Below, one piece after another: positions 49,615-60,010 of a DNA stretch of 64,000 bases (its first letter is position 1; each line of letters opens with the position of its first letter). Under the pieces are notes generated by a model. That model made no database searches. It had not been told where the DNA came from and saw nothing but the letters and a program-made list of their open reading frames with translations. A program made the translations under genes and the position numbers. Source of the DNA: Kingdonia uniflora. Lineage: Eukaryota; Streptophyta; Magnoliopsida; Ranunculales; Circaeasteraceae. The DNA lies in the NCBI GenBank assembly GCA_014058105.1, contig JACGCM010000560.1:1-64000 (forward strand), read 5' to 3'.

Positions 49615-51646
49615 TCGAATTATAATATCTATGGTTCAGTTCGAGCGCTGGTTCATCTGGAACATGCATACAGTTACTCTTTACCCACATATGGTGGTTG
49701 TTCCATGGTCTACCCGCATATTTGAAATAAAATTTTTATACAGGTAACTACTACTTCGACCTTTGACATATTTCTATTTATAAAACTTCATCACATCTTC
49801 AGCTTCGAACTGCTTTGCAGTCCTTTCCTTCATCCATTTTTTATTCAGTACCTCACATACCCTCATCATTTCATAAATATTCCCATTTAGCTGGGCAGGG
49901 CAACACTATAATACATTAATAACCCCTTTCTGAAAGAAGGTCAGAGGAATTCAAAGGCCATATGTGACCTGATTCAAAAAATAGTAAAACCCATCCCTCG
50001 AGCCTGATAGCCCGAGACCATTATAATATGAGACATTAACCCCATCACCAATCCCTCTATCCTTCTTCCACTTTGCCAAGCACGGAACTTGGTAGTATAC
50101 AGCCTCCTCCCCTTTACCGGGGATATAGGCCTTAAACCATAAGCCTTGCTCCTCCACATAACCTCCCCATTCTCCCTGCAATTTCTTTTTAAATTTAAAG
50201 TATTATTTCCCTACATCTACCCCTTTTTGGTATATCATAAGGACTTTCTCCTTCTCTGATCTATCCTCCATTTCTATCACCTCCTCAACCTTACTGGGTT
50301 CCCCACCCTCTATGCTTATCTCTACACAGTTTATAGTTTCCTCCATCATACTACACCCGTTCTCCCACCCTGACGATAATGTTTCTTCGAAACTGGACGA
50401 TACTACAAATTTACTGGTGGGAATACTAGGTTTAAACCGCATATCAAACCTATAATATACATAAATATATTATTTGTCATTTTCTCTACATTACATACAG
50501 ACAAAACAAACCCTCCTTCTACCCAATCAACACGTCTATTTTACAAATTCCCAAAACAAAAAGCAAAAATATATTGTATCAAATTTCCCCCTTCTTCTCC
50601 AAACGCATATTTCTTCCCTCTAACAGTTTATTCATATACCTAAACTCATATCCTCCATTTTTATTCAAACATCCCAAAATCCCTATGTTATCAGATACAC
50701 ATATCAAACAAATTACTACACATTAAACAGGTTACTATACATATCAAACAGATTACTACAAATATCATACAGATTACTAAACAAATTAATTGGACAGAGC
50801 TTTATATTACCAACCTGTACTTGAAGAACAACAATTTTCTACTTTACCCAGACATCTTTTCAAGAATGAACGCTCCCGTCGCTTCTCAGACAGTTTTCTG
50901 TCACCTGATGAAGATTTCCTTCTCAAATCACACTCAACACTCAAACCTTTCCTCTCCTTGGAAATAAGATTGACACAATTTATTTTTTCTCTGAAACTAT
51001 AGATAATTTATGAGGGAGAGAGAGGCACATTTTTATACTCTTCCTCAGTTTGTGAAACAACGGCTCCTTCTGACATGCGTCAACCATCCCTACTGTCTTT
51101 ACAGGCACGCCTTTTCAGTTGAAGGCATCATCATGACTTTGGTGATAACATCTACCGTCATCACGTCTGTCCCTATTATACGCCATTACACAATTCTGTA
51201 CCTCTTCCTCAAACACAGTATAAACGATCAATCACCTTACTCTTATACCCTGCCAAGATCGTATAACATTCCTAAAAATAAATTAATATTCAAAATTTGA
51301 AGATATCAATACAGTTGTTAAAATCCTACAACTGTCTCCCACAATATCCGTACGCAAAGAGTAAAATAGAATACTTTACTTTTATTCAATCAGATCGAGA
51401 CATCACATTCGTTTATCCTCTCAAGATCCCTCATCTTACATTTATTCAAACCCAACCACAAAACACTCAAAACAGATTACTTATTACGGGCTCCTATGCA
51501 TCGAGCTTACCGAGCTCTCCAATCATATTTAAAATAGCCTTGGTGATTGGCCTGCCCGGGCATCCTCTTTAACGATCTTGTCACACGCGAGCTGTTGAAT
51601 AGTAATTTCCCACACCACGGCACTCAACAGCGACCTCCAAAACATA

Positions 51647-51838
51647 TCACACCAAAAAAATTTGGTCATACTCTGCACGCTTACCTTCTTCATCTAGTCC
51701 AGTCAGATTCAATGGCCATTCTAGTAGTACAGCATCATACGGTAATCTACAAAAATACCGCTCATGATGTTCAACAACCTTGATATGAAAGCGACCATCT
51801 ACAGCCTGATGAGCACGCTGAGCACGAGTCCTCACCAT
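51647..51838 (-). CDS. Short antisense ORF of element B, unknown
   Basis: A 63-codon frame starting MVRTRAQRAHQAVDGRF, on the antisense strand between the large antisense gene and the 3' LTR. Its position suits the short antisense ORF seen in C and D, but no clear sequence match was found. From 50443 to 51646 only AT-rich sequence with short repeats of ACATATCAAACAGATTACTA (about 50695-50775) was noticed. Confidence 0.35.
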   Translation of the reverse strand: MVRTRAQRAHQAVDGRFHIKVVEHHERYFCRLPYDAVLLEWPLNLTGLDEEGKRAEYDQIFLV

Positions 51839-52715
51839 GGATAATCACACCACCTCCACAGTAAATTTATCCCTATAGAATATGCAAATCATAATAGCTA
51901 AGAGACGTTATTTTATAGGCACAAGGAAGATCTCTGCAAATCCAGATTCCCTACGGATTTTGTTGAAAGGAATATTTTTTAAAGAAAATTTTGGGGATAG
52001 CAAAATATCTGCATCAAGTGAAGAATATGGTGACAAGTCATCCTTTCCATATTATGAAATATCTCCTCAGATTTTATACAAGCAAGTATAACGATGGCAA
52101 CATACAAGATCAAGTAAATCTAGCAGCAGCACCTACATCTCAATCCTCGCCCTTTCCCATAGTTCAAAAAACTCTGTCATCTAGTTCGAGTACACAGATC
52201 GTTGACAACAATATTTAACTACATCCTCAAACTCCTCTCTCTTCAACCCCAACAATAACTAGCATTTACTCTCATACACACAGAACTCCTTCCTACTCGA
52301 TTTTCCCTATCATACCCCATGATATCTAACTCCTATTTTACCAACGACAAACTACACAGACAAGTTCGAGACAAAGAATCATGGCCCCAGAATAAAGTTA
52401 TTTCATTAATTTAAAATTTTCTTTACAGGATACTTTATTGATAACAAAATGTCCCCAATAATTATAATAGATTACATCACAAAGTTATAGTTCAAATTAC
52501 CTTTTAGGAATCAACAAAGAAGATGATGAAAACTGAAGTAACTTCCAAACCCTGATCCCATGCTACATGATCTAGGAAACAGTCAGAACTTGAAATCACA
52601 GATAAAAGATTTTCATCATGGCCAAAAGCTATGGTCCATGGAAGATAATGATCCTCTGCATCCTCTCACTTCCACCATAACCCCCAACCCGCATACTAGA
52701 GACAGACAGAATGTC

Positions 52716-52967
52716 CTACCTTTTAGAAATGACCCATTCACTAGCAGGATACCGGCGAGACCCCCTTGGATGAATGCCTGCCGTTTCATCTTCAATTATA
52801 ATAGCATCCTCTATCAGCAAACGAATCCCATTACGGTATTCTGCCTTAGATGTCAGCAGATAGTGAAACCGTGCCATCTGATAATAATCATCCCCTGCCT
52901 CCATCACTTTTTTATATGAGATGCAGTGATAGGTAGGCGATATAAGAATCAGTATCGACAAATGCAT
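52716..52967 (-). CDS. Second short antisense frame of element B, unknown
   Basis: An 83-codon frame with an inner Met at EAGDDYYQMARF and an acidic middle (IEDAIIIEDETAG). The acidic IED and DED words recall the C-terminus of the short frame in D (36364), but this is weak. The remaining sequence to 53362 has no recognised feature. Confidence 0.3.
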   Translation of the reverse strand: MHLSILILISPTYHCISYKKVMEAGDDYYQMARFHYLLTSKAEYRNGIRLLIEDAIIIEDETAGIHPRGSRRYPASEWVISKR

Positions 52968-53362
52968 AGGTTGGTATCCAAAGTATCGGATACGTAATTC
53001 CTCTACGAATCCTAGACTCCCGAGATTGGTTCTTGGTAGTCACCATACTCTCAATAGTCAAGAATGGAGAAAAAGAGAGTTAGAGACGAAGACTTGGATC
53101 CTCAGTCTCACTACCGAATGCTCTTTATACTAAGGTCAACATTAAAACAGTCTCTTCAAATTCTCAATGTCCAAAGGATTTTCCATGCCAATAAATATTG
53201 ACTAGAACCATTAGTTCTAGGAAACCTAAAAGGTACAAACATGGTACTTAAGAATATGCATTGGAAATAATTCCCAAATATTAACTACAGTATTAATGAC
53301 ACTTCTCAACTAACGCCACTTGCCCACTACATTTCTTGTACTGTTGGCTGAGAAGGGGCGGT

Positions 53363-54120
53363 TGTAGTGGCTTATTCCGCATTTAGAACTTACACTTCAT
53401 CTTTGAACTACATACGAACTTTCGAACTTAATAACAGAGTACGTGGCACAATTAGAAATAAGACAACAACGTCAAGAAACACATACAGCACGAGTTTTCT
53501 CAACCAATACCACTCATCCATGATGCTACTCGTGTTATTGCTTGAGAGCCGTCTTGTAATAACTTATTTCGTATCTCAGACTCAAAACCTCATCCTCGAC
53601 CTCATCAGCATACAGGAAACACTACTAAAATCATATTCAATATTCTTCGGTTCGAGTCATCGCTTTCGACCTCCACATCAACAGTTTGATTTATACAAGT
53701 GTATAGTCATTAATAGAGACGTTGTACAGTAACAGAGGTCAGAACGTTACACTAACTAGTCAAATAATATCTTACGTACACTTTTTAATGTCCACCATTA
53801 AGAATATTAATGGTTATCAAACGGTCATATTATAAGACCCATAAATAGGACCAGAGAACTACAGATTAAGACAAGCAATTCTTTACAGAAGAATCTCTAC
53901 TTCAAAACTCTATATACTCAAAGTGCTCATTGTAATAAGTTAGCAACTTCAATATGATCATCTTCTCTATCTCAAAATCCTCAAGAGAGGTCGTGGTTTT
54001 TAACCTAATCAAAGGTTTTCCACGCAAAATTATCTTATTGATTATTGTTTACTATTCTTGATCATTCTAGACATATTTGGTATAAAGGCTAAGTCCGAAT
54101 CCTATAATTAAGCCATTATT
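53363..54120 (+). repeat. 3' LTR of element B
   Basis: 758 bp starting TGTAGTGGCT after the purine tract GAGAAGGGGCGGT. ATAAATAG near 53841 is a likely TATA box. The last two bases are TT where the 5' LTR has CA. The B target duplication follows at 54121-54125. Confidence 0.88.
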
Positions 54121-54665
54121 ATATTAGATTCATGCATTTTACACGTGACATGGACAGTCAGCAGTGCCACCTAAACCATGAATGGAAAAAGAACGTAGAT
54201 CGAGTACAACTGAAGAATATGAGCCAGTTAAGACACATGTCCCCCACGAACTCAATAGTTACTCAATTAACCACCACTTACCTCATTATTCGGAGAAGGT
54301 GCTTTAATGCGATAACGAGCTACAGGTGAGACCTATATAAAGAAAAAGTTCTAGAAGAGACAAAGACTAGGAAAATATACGATAAAAGAAAACCAGATTT
54401 TCTATTCTCAAACACCAAATTTCTTATTTACAAGATCAAGTACTTCTAGTTTGAGAGATCACTTATAATATAATATCAGCCTCAAGCAATAAAAATTACT
54501 ATTACTAAAATTCTCAAATTGAGGTCGTGGTATTTTACCTATTTAAAGGTTTTCTACGCTAAATCACATGTATTATTTCTTATTTTACATTAGTATTTGT
54601 CACAACAATATTGGTGTAAGTGCTAATTCTGAGCCATCTCGAGCTTACGAAATTAGGCCATTACA
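54121..54665 (+). repeat. 3' LTR of element A, right part
   Basis: It continues the LTR broken at 14019, matching 3345-3901 of the 5' LTR, including TATATAA at 54334-54340. It ends CCATTACA, followed by the ACTAT target duplication at 54666-54670. Confidence 0.9.
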
Positions 54666-54670
54666 ACTAT

Positions 54671-55026
54671 GATCATTAATTGCATAGTTAAAGGTGATTA
54701 TACTAACCTCTTATCTTGCTCTCTAAAAAAATCCATTGTTCTTAAGTGGAGTCTTCTTTTGGATTGGCTATAAACCTTAATGGTATGGTTTTCTGTGTTA
54801 TAGCCTCCAAGAGGGACTTTCTCTCTATTTAACCTAATTGGGTTTGAGTGGCCTTCCCATTATACTCTTAAACCCTAATAAAGAGTAGCACTAGGTCCTA
54901 ACAATCTTAACTTGGTATAACAATTAGGCACAACCAATAATACATATATACGACCTATTAACTTGTGTGCTCATGAATCGGAAGATAAAATATTGAGTAG
55001 TGACGGTATAGACAGAAAATCCAACA
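54671..55026 (-). repeat. Copia LTR, main part
   Basis: On the minus strand it starts TGTTGGATTTTCTGTC at 55026 and contains a TTAAATAGAGAG word that could serve as promoter. It joins to 3282-3306 once element A is removed. Together they make an LTR of about 381 bp with TG and CA ends. Confidence 0.6.
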
Positions 55027-56004
55027 AAAACCGCTAGGACAATAAGTATGTCAGCTCACCAAAAGATAATGTGTGTACTTCGCATGTTATGTTATGGTAC
55101 TTGTGGAGACACCCAAGATAAATACATTCAGATTGGGGAGTCTACCGCTAATTTAAGTATGAATTTTTTTTGTAAAGCAATTGCCAAAGAATTCAAAACA
55201 CAATACCTTAAATCCCCTGATGAGAACGACGTAAATGGGTTATTAGAAGTGAATGGAGAGCGAGGCTTCTCGGGGATGTTAGGTAGTTTAGATTTCATAT
55301 ATTGGAAATATAAAAATTGCCCATCCGGGTGGGCTAGACAATATACCAGGTATAAGAATTATCCAACGGTAATTTTAGAAACAGTTGCTTCGCAAGATCT
55401 TTGGATATGGCACGCCTTCTTTGGGGTGTCTGGTTCCAACAATGACGTAAATGTCTTGTATCAAGGGTGGTTTTTCAATAACTTGTCTAATGAAATTATA
55501 CCGCCATGCAATAATAAGATAGGCACAGAGCCACATACTATGGGGTATTATTTATCGGATAGAGTTTATCCAAAATGGCAAATAATCATTCAAACCATAA
55601 GAAATCTGATGAACGATGCCGAAAATAATTTTTACAAAGATGCAAGAAGCATCCGAAAAGACGTAGAGCGCGCTTTCAGGGTTCTACAAGCGCGGTTTGA
55701 ATTATTTGCTCACGGTGCATGGTTTTGGAAGCTTAGTAATCAAGCAAACTTTATCTATACATGCATAATTATGCACAACATGATCGTTGAAGAGGAACGT
55801 CATACTTTCATCCTACAAGTAAATATCGATCTAGATTTAAGAAGGTTGTTGGAAGGGGTGAATGGAGTCTTAAATCCAATTCATGCTCTCAATACTATGG
55901 CAGAGTACATTGCAAAGATTAATGAAATTAGAGATGAAACGGCTCATTTTAACTTACGTGATCAACTCGTAGGTTACTTATGGACGTTAAAAGGTGTGGA
56001 GTAA
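55027..56004 (+). pseudogene. Harbinger transposase, N-terminally truncated by Copia
   Basis: An open frame of 325 codons with no stop (318 from the first Met at 55048). It matches the C-terminal two thirds of PIF/Harbinger DDE transposases: ISMSAHQKIMCVLRML, IGESTA, ERGFSGMLGSLDFIYWKYKNCP (first Asp), ILETVASQDLWIWHAFFGVSGSNNDVNV (second Asp), MGYYLSDRVYP and KDVERAFRVLQARFE (Glu). All three catalytic residues are present. The family normally has 100 or more further residues at the N-terminus; the frame stays open up to the Copia LTR border, which explains the loss. The enzyme cuts and pastes the element. The clean frame suggests the transposon was not very old when broken. Confidence 0.85.
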
Positions 56005-56300
56005 TGTTGTTTCTTTACTTGAAGTTTGTTATTGATGTATTTTATTTTTGAAATTGTAATTGAACTTGTAATGTTTGATTAAAGTTTATTTGTAATGTTT
56101 GATTGAAGTAGAAAAAATTTCAAGTTATGTTAGCCAAATTAAAGTACTGAAGAGTACATTAAGATCAAATTTATAGAAAACAAATACATTTCAAACTACT
56201 TAAGTACTGAGAGTGTATCAAGATCAAATTCAAAGTGCAATTTAAAAGTTAACACCTACTAATAAAGCCAGCGATTGCATCAATCTTCATCACTTGAGTT

Positions 56301-56890
56301 TAGGGCTGGCAGCTTGGGCGGTCGGGTCGGGCTCAGGCTGGGTTTTTTCAGGCCAAACAAATGTTCAGGCCAGGCCAGCATCAACCTATTTCAACCCATG
56401 GCCTGTCCATGGTATAATCGGGTTGGTACGGGCTGGGTTTCAGCAGGCCATTCTGAGCTGGGATTTAAAAAGGACGTTTCAGGCCAATGTACTAATGAAA
56501 TTCATGTTTAAATGAAGCATATTATATATCTTATAGGACAAAAACTAAAGATTCATTATATGTATTTAAAGAAACCCCCAAAATAGGGGGTTCAGGCATT
56601 TTAAACCCCATTTCTCCATACACAAACGGCTCTTTAAATTACTTGGGCTAGTTCAGGCTGGGTTAACTCGGGTTGGGCTTGGGCTAACTTCAGGCCGGGC
56701 TTTATAGGTGTCACTTTCGGGCTGGGCATGGGCTGGGCCGCTGCCTAAAGAAGGTTGCTCACAGCCGACCCATGCAACTAGTTGGGCCGGTTCGGGCTGG
56801 CCTGAAGAGTATGTCGGGCCAGTTTGGGCTGGATTTTTTCTTGGTTGGGTCGGGCCTGGCCATGGGCCTTAGCCCAAACTGCCAGCCCTG
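56301..56890. mobile_element. hAT-type MITE, GC-rich
   Basis: Terminal inverted repeats of about 19 bp: TAGGGCTGGCAGCTTGGGC at the left, and the complement of CAGGGCTGGCAGTTTGGGC at the right. Flanking 8-bp duplications CTTGAGTT (56293-56300) and CTCGAGTC (56891-56898) agree at six of eight bases, the differences being transitions. An 8-bp duplication is typical of hAT elements. The inside consists of many GGGCTGGG-like words, all G-rich on the plus strand, and encodes nothing recognised. Confidence 0.8.
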
Positions 56891-57618
56891 CTCGAGTCAC
56901 CTTCATCTATTGGACATTGTTCCGTCAACTTCGTAAAATAAATTTTTAGTTACTTCTTCATCCATTTTTTTTATTCTGGTAGTAGGTTAGTTGTGTCGGT
57001 TGTCATCACCTTGACCAAAGTTTGCTCTTCATCCACTTGTTATCTCGCTATCACCGTTTTACGTCCCCTTTGTGTCTCCGCCTCTTTAGCCAACTTTCAT
57101 TCTTTTCATTCTCTACCTCTGCCTTCATTTCTCTCTTTTTTCTTCTCGTCCCTTTCACTCCATGCTGAAATCATGTTGGCCATCATTTCAAACATTTTCT
57201 TCCCCCAATAACCCAATCCCGACTTTACGGTATCTGTTGCTTTGAAATTTTTTTGCTTGTTCAGACGTACTTCCCAATAAGCATATAGTGATGGATTATC
57301 ATCAGTAAAATCTTCCAAAATTATGGAAGTAGGAGTACCGGAAGTAGGTATGGGGGGGTTCGGTATTGGTGGAGTTTCCTGGGTAAAATCTTCTGGAATT
57401 GTAAAAGTATGGGCGGTGGAAGTAGGTGTGGGGGGTTCGGTATTGGTGAAGTTTCCCAGACGATCGTTATAATTCGACTTCCTTGATATATTATGACCAG
57501 GATGCCCGATTGGATTAATTTGGGATCATTTTGGGTAGCATTCTAAAATTTTATAAGCCCCTCGAAATTGAAATATTTTTTCATATACTTTTTCTTACGT
57601 CTCGTGCGTCATTTGGGC

Positions 57619-57697
57619 CTATAAAAATATTTAAAAATACTATGAGTACATTTCCTTAATTAGACTATGAAAATAAAGGTAAAATTGAAATACTTAC
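57619..57697 (-). other. Intron in Harbinger ORF1
   Basis: 79 bp on the minus strand, GTAAGTATTT donor and ATATTTTTATAG acceptor. It separates the Myb-like exon from the C-terminal exon. Confidence 0.6.
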
Positions 57698-58287
57698 CAC
57701 GTTGCCCGTTCCAAGACCGGTAAATTGTCGGTATTCAAGGTCTAGAAGAATGCGTCTAAAGATCTCACATTCCTTATTAAGCTGGTTTTTGTAAGCGTAA
57801 TTGGTATCATTATATGATCGCCACATCTATTAGTCTACGTAGAACGAATTAAATTGGTCACGCACTTTCAACCAAAATCGGGAGGCTTTATGTTAGTTCT
57901 TTGTCTTGAGATTTTGGGAAACTTGAGACCAAGCGCATGCAAGGTTTATGAAGTCATCCGCCATCCAATGACTTGTATTCTTATATTTGTCTTTATCTTT
58001 TGAAATACCATCATCAACCTCCTCCTCAACATGATCTTTAACTACATTAGGTGTTGGTGCCAGTATCACCATCTTCCTTTTAGCTTTTGCATTCCCTTTT
58101 GCACACACATTACTTGGTGCGACAATCGAAGCGAGAACCAGAGCGGGTGGTGCATTGAGGTTTAAGTCGTTTAAACCCCATAAAGCATGCATCGGTGGGA
58201 TATGCGAACTTCCTCCACCAAATTCTATTTATGAGGGAAAATATGAATTTCTCTATTGAATATTGAATTGGGGGTAGTAGGGTTAGT

Positions 58288-58376
58288 AGTTAGAGTAAGA
58301 ATTAGTTCTTTGATAATCAAATTATTGAGGGGGTAGAAGTAGTTAGAGTAAGAATTAGTTCTTTGATAATCAAATT
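58288..58376. repeat. 53-bp tandem duplication in ORF1
   Basis: AGTTAGAGTAAGAATTAGTT recurs at 58288 and 58341, inside the N-terminal part of ORF1. Since 53 is not a multiple of three, it shifts the frame. Confidence 0.85.
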
Positions 58377-58809
58377 GTGAGGGACTAGAAGACTCGAGTG
58401 GCAGGAATAATTGCCGAATGTGGTGATCGTGATATTGGGAAGGATTCAGCACTTGTGACAAACCAAATGCGGCGAATTGGGAGGGATAGAAGTTAGGTTG
58501 TTGGCTTGGATAGGAGGGTTGAGAGTGGCATTGAGAATTGGATTGGGAGTTTGCTTAAGAGCTTGAAGACATGGCTTTACTTTAGTTTGATAGGGTTATT
58601 TTCTTGAAGAGAAATGGGGTGTGGGAATGGTTTTATTAGAGGAAAAAAAGTTGTTCCAGACCTAAACTACGCGGCAAGTAATAGCCGTTGCCACCCTTTG
58701 AATATGAGCCAGACACGTGGCAGCATCACAACAGTTGGTATACGAACGACGCGGCATATTTAGCTAATCAGAATATGACATGTGGCATCTCCTTATTGAT
58801 TATTTTAAC

Positions 58810-58851
58810 AACCCACCCTGTAGATCTCAGAACCGACCCTCAGGGTGGGTT
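58810..58851. repeat. 11-bp perfect inverted repeat
   Basis: AACCCACCCTG at 58810-58820 pairs with CAGGGTGGGTT at 58841-58851 across a 20-bp loop, and a T run follows. It may mark the right end of the Harbinger element or a small foldback insertion. Confidence 0.6.
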
Positions 58852-60010
58852 TTTTTGTTCAGAAAGTTGACAGTTAGGCGAGACAAGCCAACTGTTGGGT
58901 GGTCGGTTGGCAAAACACAAGGTCGATTGCCTCCATCTAAGCAACATACCTTATCAATGGTGGACATAATGGCAGATACGGTAAAAGGCGTTATAAACCC
59001 TAATTTTGAGTCAAAGCTGGCCAGAGGTAGTTAAATTATAGTTTGACTGGAAATCTTGATGATGTTTAGCTCGAGGAGAGCTTAAATAATAAACCAAAAA
59101 AAGAAAGAAAAGGTTGTGGCACCACCACTCACCGTTTCTCTGTCAGTGTCAACTCTCCCGTTTCTCTGTCATCTCTCGTTTCTCTCATTTCCTGTTTTGA
59201 TCTTTTGTTTCTCTCTCATATCTTTAGTTATTCGATCATATATCTCGTTTCTCTATTATCTCTCTAGTTTCTCCTCCCCGGTGGCTTTTCTCTATTATCA
59301 TCTCTCATAGTATCGTGTCCAGAATCCGATCTCTCTCTCTTCTCTATCAACTCTCTACCGTATCTCTCTGCCATCTCTATACCATTAGGGTTCTACCATG
59401 TAGGAGACGAAGTCAGTGTTTTAACATAAGCCGCATTAGGGTATTTTAACCTACCGTATTTTGTTGCTTGTCATTGCCTGATCTTAGACTTTATTGTGGT
59501 ACAAGTTCATCTTACTGTGCAAAGTTGCGGTAAAAAAATCAATGGGTTACAGCACCGTAATGTGATATTCGGTACTTTACGCTACCATAGTTTGTACAAT
59601 AAACAGGAAAGCGCAAGACTTCAATGATACTTTTTACGGATACCTCTAACTTAATGCTCTAGACGTAACATTAAATTGTACAAAAACTTGAATGCTTATG
59701 ATGAAGTTGTTGATCTTGAAGTAGTATGGAATATTTGTTTGAACATAATTAGCAACTTTGAAGCAATAGAGAATATTTATTTAAACATTCTTGTAGTAAA
59801 GAAATAAATATTATATACATAATTCTATTTGCGCTTAAACTTCTCCCAAAATGAATCACGCTAACTATCAGAGGCGTTGGGTCTCGTCTGTGGTAGTAGG
59901 TCCCTTTGTTGAAGCATCATCTTCATACTCTGTTGTCGACCATTCTTATTCTTGATCTATAAATATGACGTTCCATTGTCCTAATTTCTTTTGACATCTT
60001 GTCGAGTGTA
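58852..60010. other. Unassigned DNA with pyrimidine-rich tract
   Basis: No gene or element was recognised. From about 59136 to 59390 the plus strand is rich in TTTCTCT and CTCTATC words, like a 5' untranslated leader or a simple repeat, and an ATG is followed at once by a stop. From 59440 to 60010 the DNA is AT-rich. A TATAAATA word lies at about 59957. Confidence 0.4.

Larger units (their letters stand above)
46389..50442 (-). pseudogene. Element B antisense gene (aORF1), multi-exon
   Basis: The ATG at 50442 opens an acidic Glu-rich N-terminus. Next comes LQGEWGGYVEEQGLWFKAYI, which matches A (RWGNFVEHVGMQFKSCI), then CPAQLNGNIYEMMRVCEVLN. Exon 1 ends near 49615 with ELNHRYYNSSK before a GTAAGT donor. 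Introns are 49533-49614 and 48906-48990. Exon 2 is Ser/Thr-rich (SARQSTSVIRVV). A long coiled-coil part follows (48669-46539), with EFQRFEEERKMVYD near its end. The last residues are GDSSSEE and a stop at 46389-46391. Several stops and frame changes are present. It belongs to the same family as the antisense genes of A, C and D, closest to A. Confidence 0.72.
14020..54120 (+). mobile_element. Tat-lineage Ty3/gypsy element B (contains C, D)
   Basis: B lies in the 3' LTR of A, between ATATC (14015-14019) and ATATT (54121-54125). Its LTRs are 14020-14766 and 53363-54120. Element C splits its gag. Without C, B is about 14.9 kb. It has gag, protease, RT, both RNase H domains, integrase, a 44-bp repeat array, an antisense gene and a long 3' region. 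By eye the first 200 bp of its LTRs differ at about one base in seven, more than in D, as expected for an older insertion. The terminal dinucleotides are mutated (TA at the 5' end, TT at the 3' end). Confidence 0.9.
3307..54665 (+). mobile_element. Tat-lineage Ty3/gypsy element A (contains B, C, D)
   Basis: A is flanked by perfect ACTAT duplications at 3302-3306 and 54666-54670. Its 5' LTR is 3307-3901. Its 3' LTR starts at 13802 and is interrupted by element B from 14020 to 54120. Without B, A is about 11.3 kb. It carries a gag stub, the end of RT, two RNase H domains, integrase, a 162-bp tandem repeat, an antisense multi-exon gene and a long 3' region. A deletion removed most of gag, protease and most of RT. 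By eye the LTRs differ at roughly one base in ten. Confidence 0.9.
1..55026 (-). mobile_element. Ty1/copia-type LTR element, minus strand, split by nested Tat elements
   Basis: Read on the minus strand, an LTR begins TGTTGGATTTT at 55026 and ends CTCAACA at 3282. It is followed by ATTGGTATCAG, the usual start of a plant Copia primer binding site. A Copia-like gag follows at 1348 and below. The LTR is interrupted by Tat element A between 3306 and 54671; joined, it is about 381 bp. The second LTR is not seen and should lie left of the window. On its 5' side the LTR abuts Harbinger transposase coding sequence at 55027, so the Copia element inserted into that gene. LTR ends, primer site and gag agree in orientation; the long leader between them is unexplained. 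Confidence 0.6.
56280..58572 (-). pseudogene. Harbinger ORF1, Myb/SANT-like partner gene
   Basis: Minus-strand ATG at 58572, then a Ser/Gln/Pro-rich N-terminus with an early stop (about 58556). A trihelix/Myb-like domain follows: HWMADDFINLACAWSQVSQ, FWLKVRDQFNSFY, then FRRILLDLEYRQFTG. A 79-bp intron (57619-57697, GTAAGTATTT donor and TTTTTATAG acceptor) follows. The second exon carries Pro/Thr-rich repeats and a basic KKMFEMMANMISAWSERDEKKKE helix. The MITE at 56301-56890 separates the last codons, with the original stop at 56280-56282. Stops and a 53-bp duplication break it. In this family the partner protein binds DNA and brings the transposase to the nucleus. Confidence 0.7.
55027..58820. 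mobile_element. PIF/Harbinger DNA transposon, right part
   Basis: A transposase gene (plus strand) and a Myb/SANT-like gene (minus strand) lie tail to tail, the two-gene plan of PIF/Harbinger elements. The left end was carried away by the Copia insertion at 55026 and lies outside the window. The right end is not certain. An AACCCACCC word at 58810-58818 could be a terminal repeat, but no TAA/TTA duplication was found next to it. Confidence 0.65.

Noticed and set aside
54671..55026. Possible host promoter or 5' flank of the transposase gene
   Set aside because: Its ends complete the TG...CA Copia LTR begun at 3282, and a Copia primer site and gag lie in the matching orientation.
56275..56515. 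Two overlapping plus-strand frames over the G-rich region
   Set aside because: They are translations of the MITE's GGGCTGG-like words and have no support as genes.
59136..59400. 5' leader of a host gene
   Set aside because: The CT-rich tract suggests it, but the ATG is followed by a stop and no coding exon was recognised downstream before element E.
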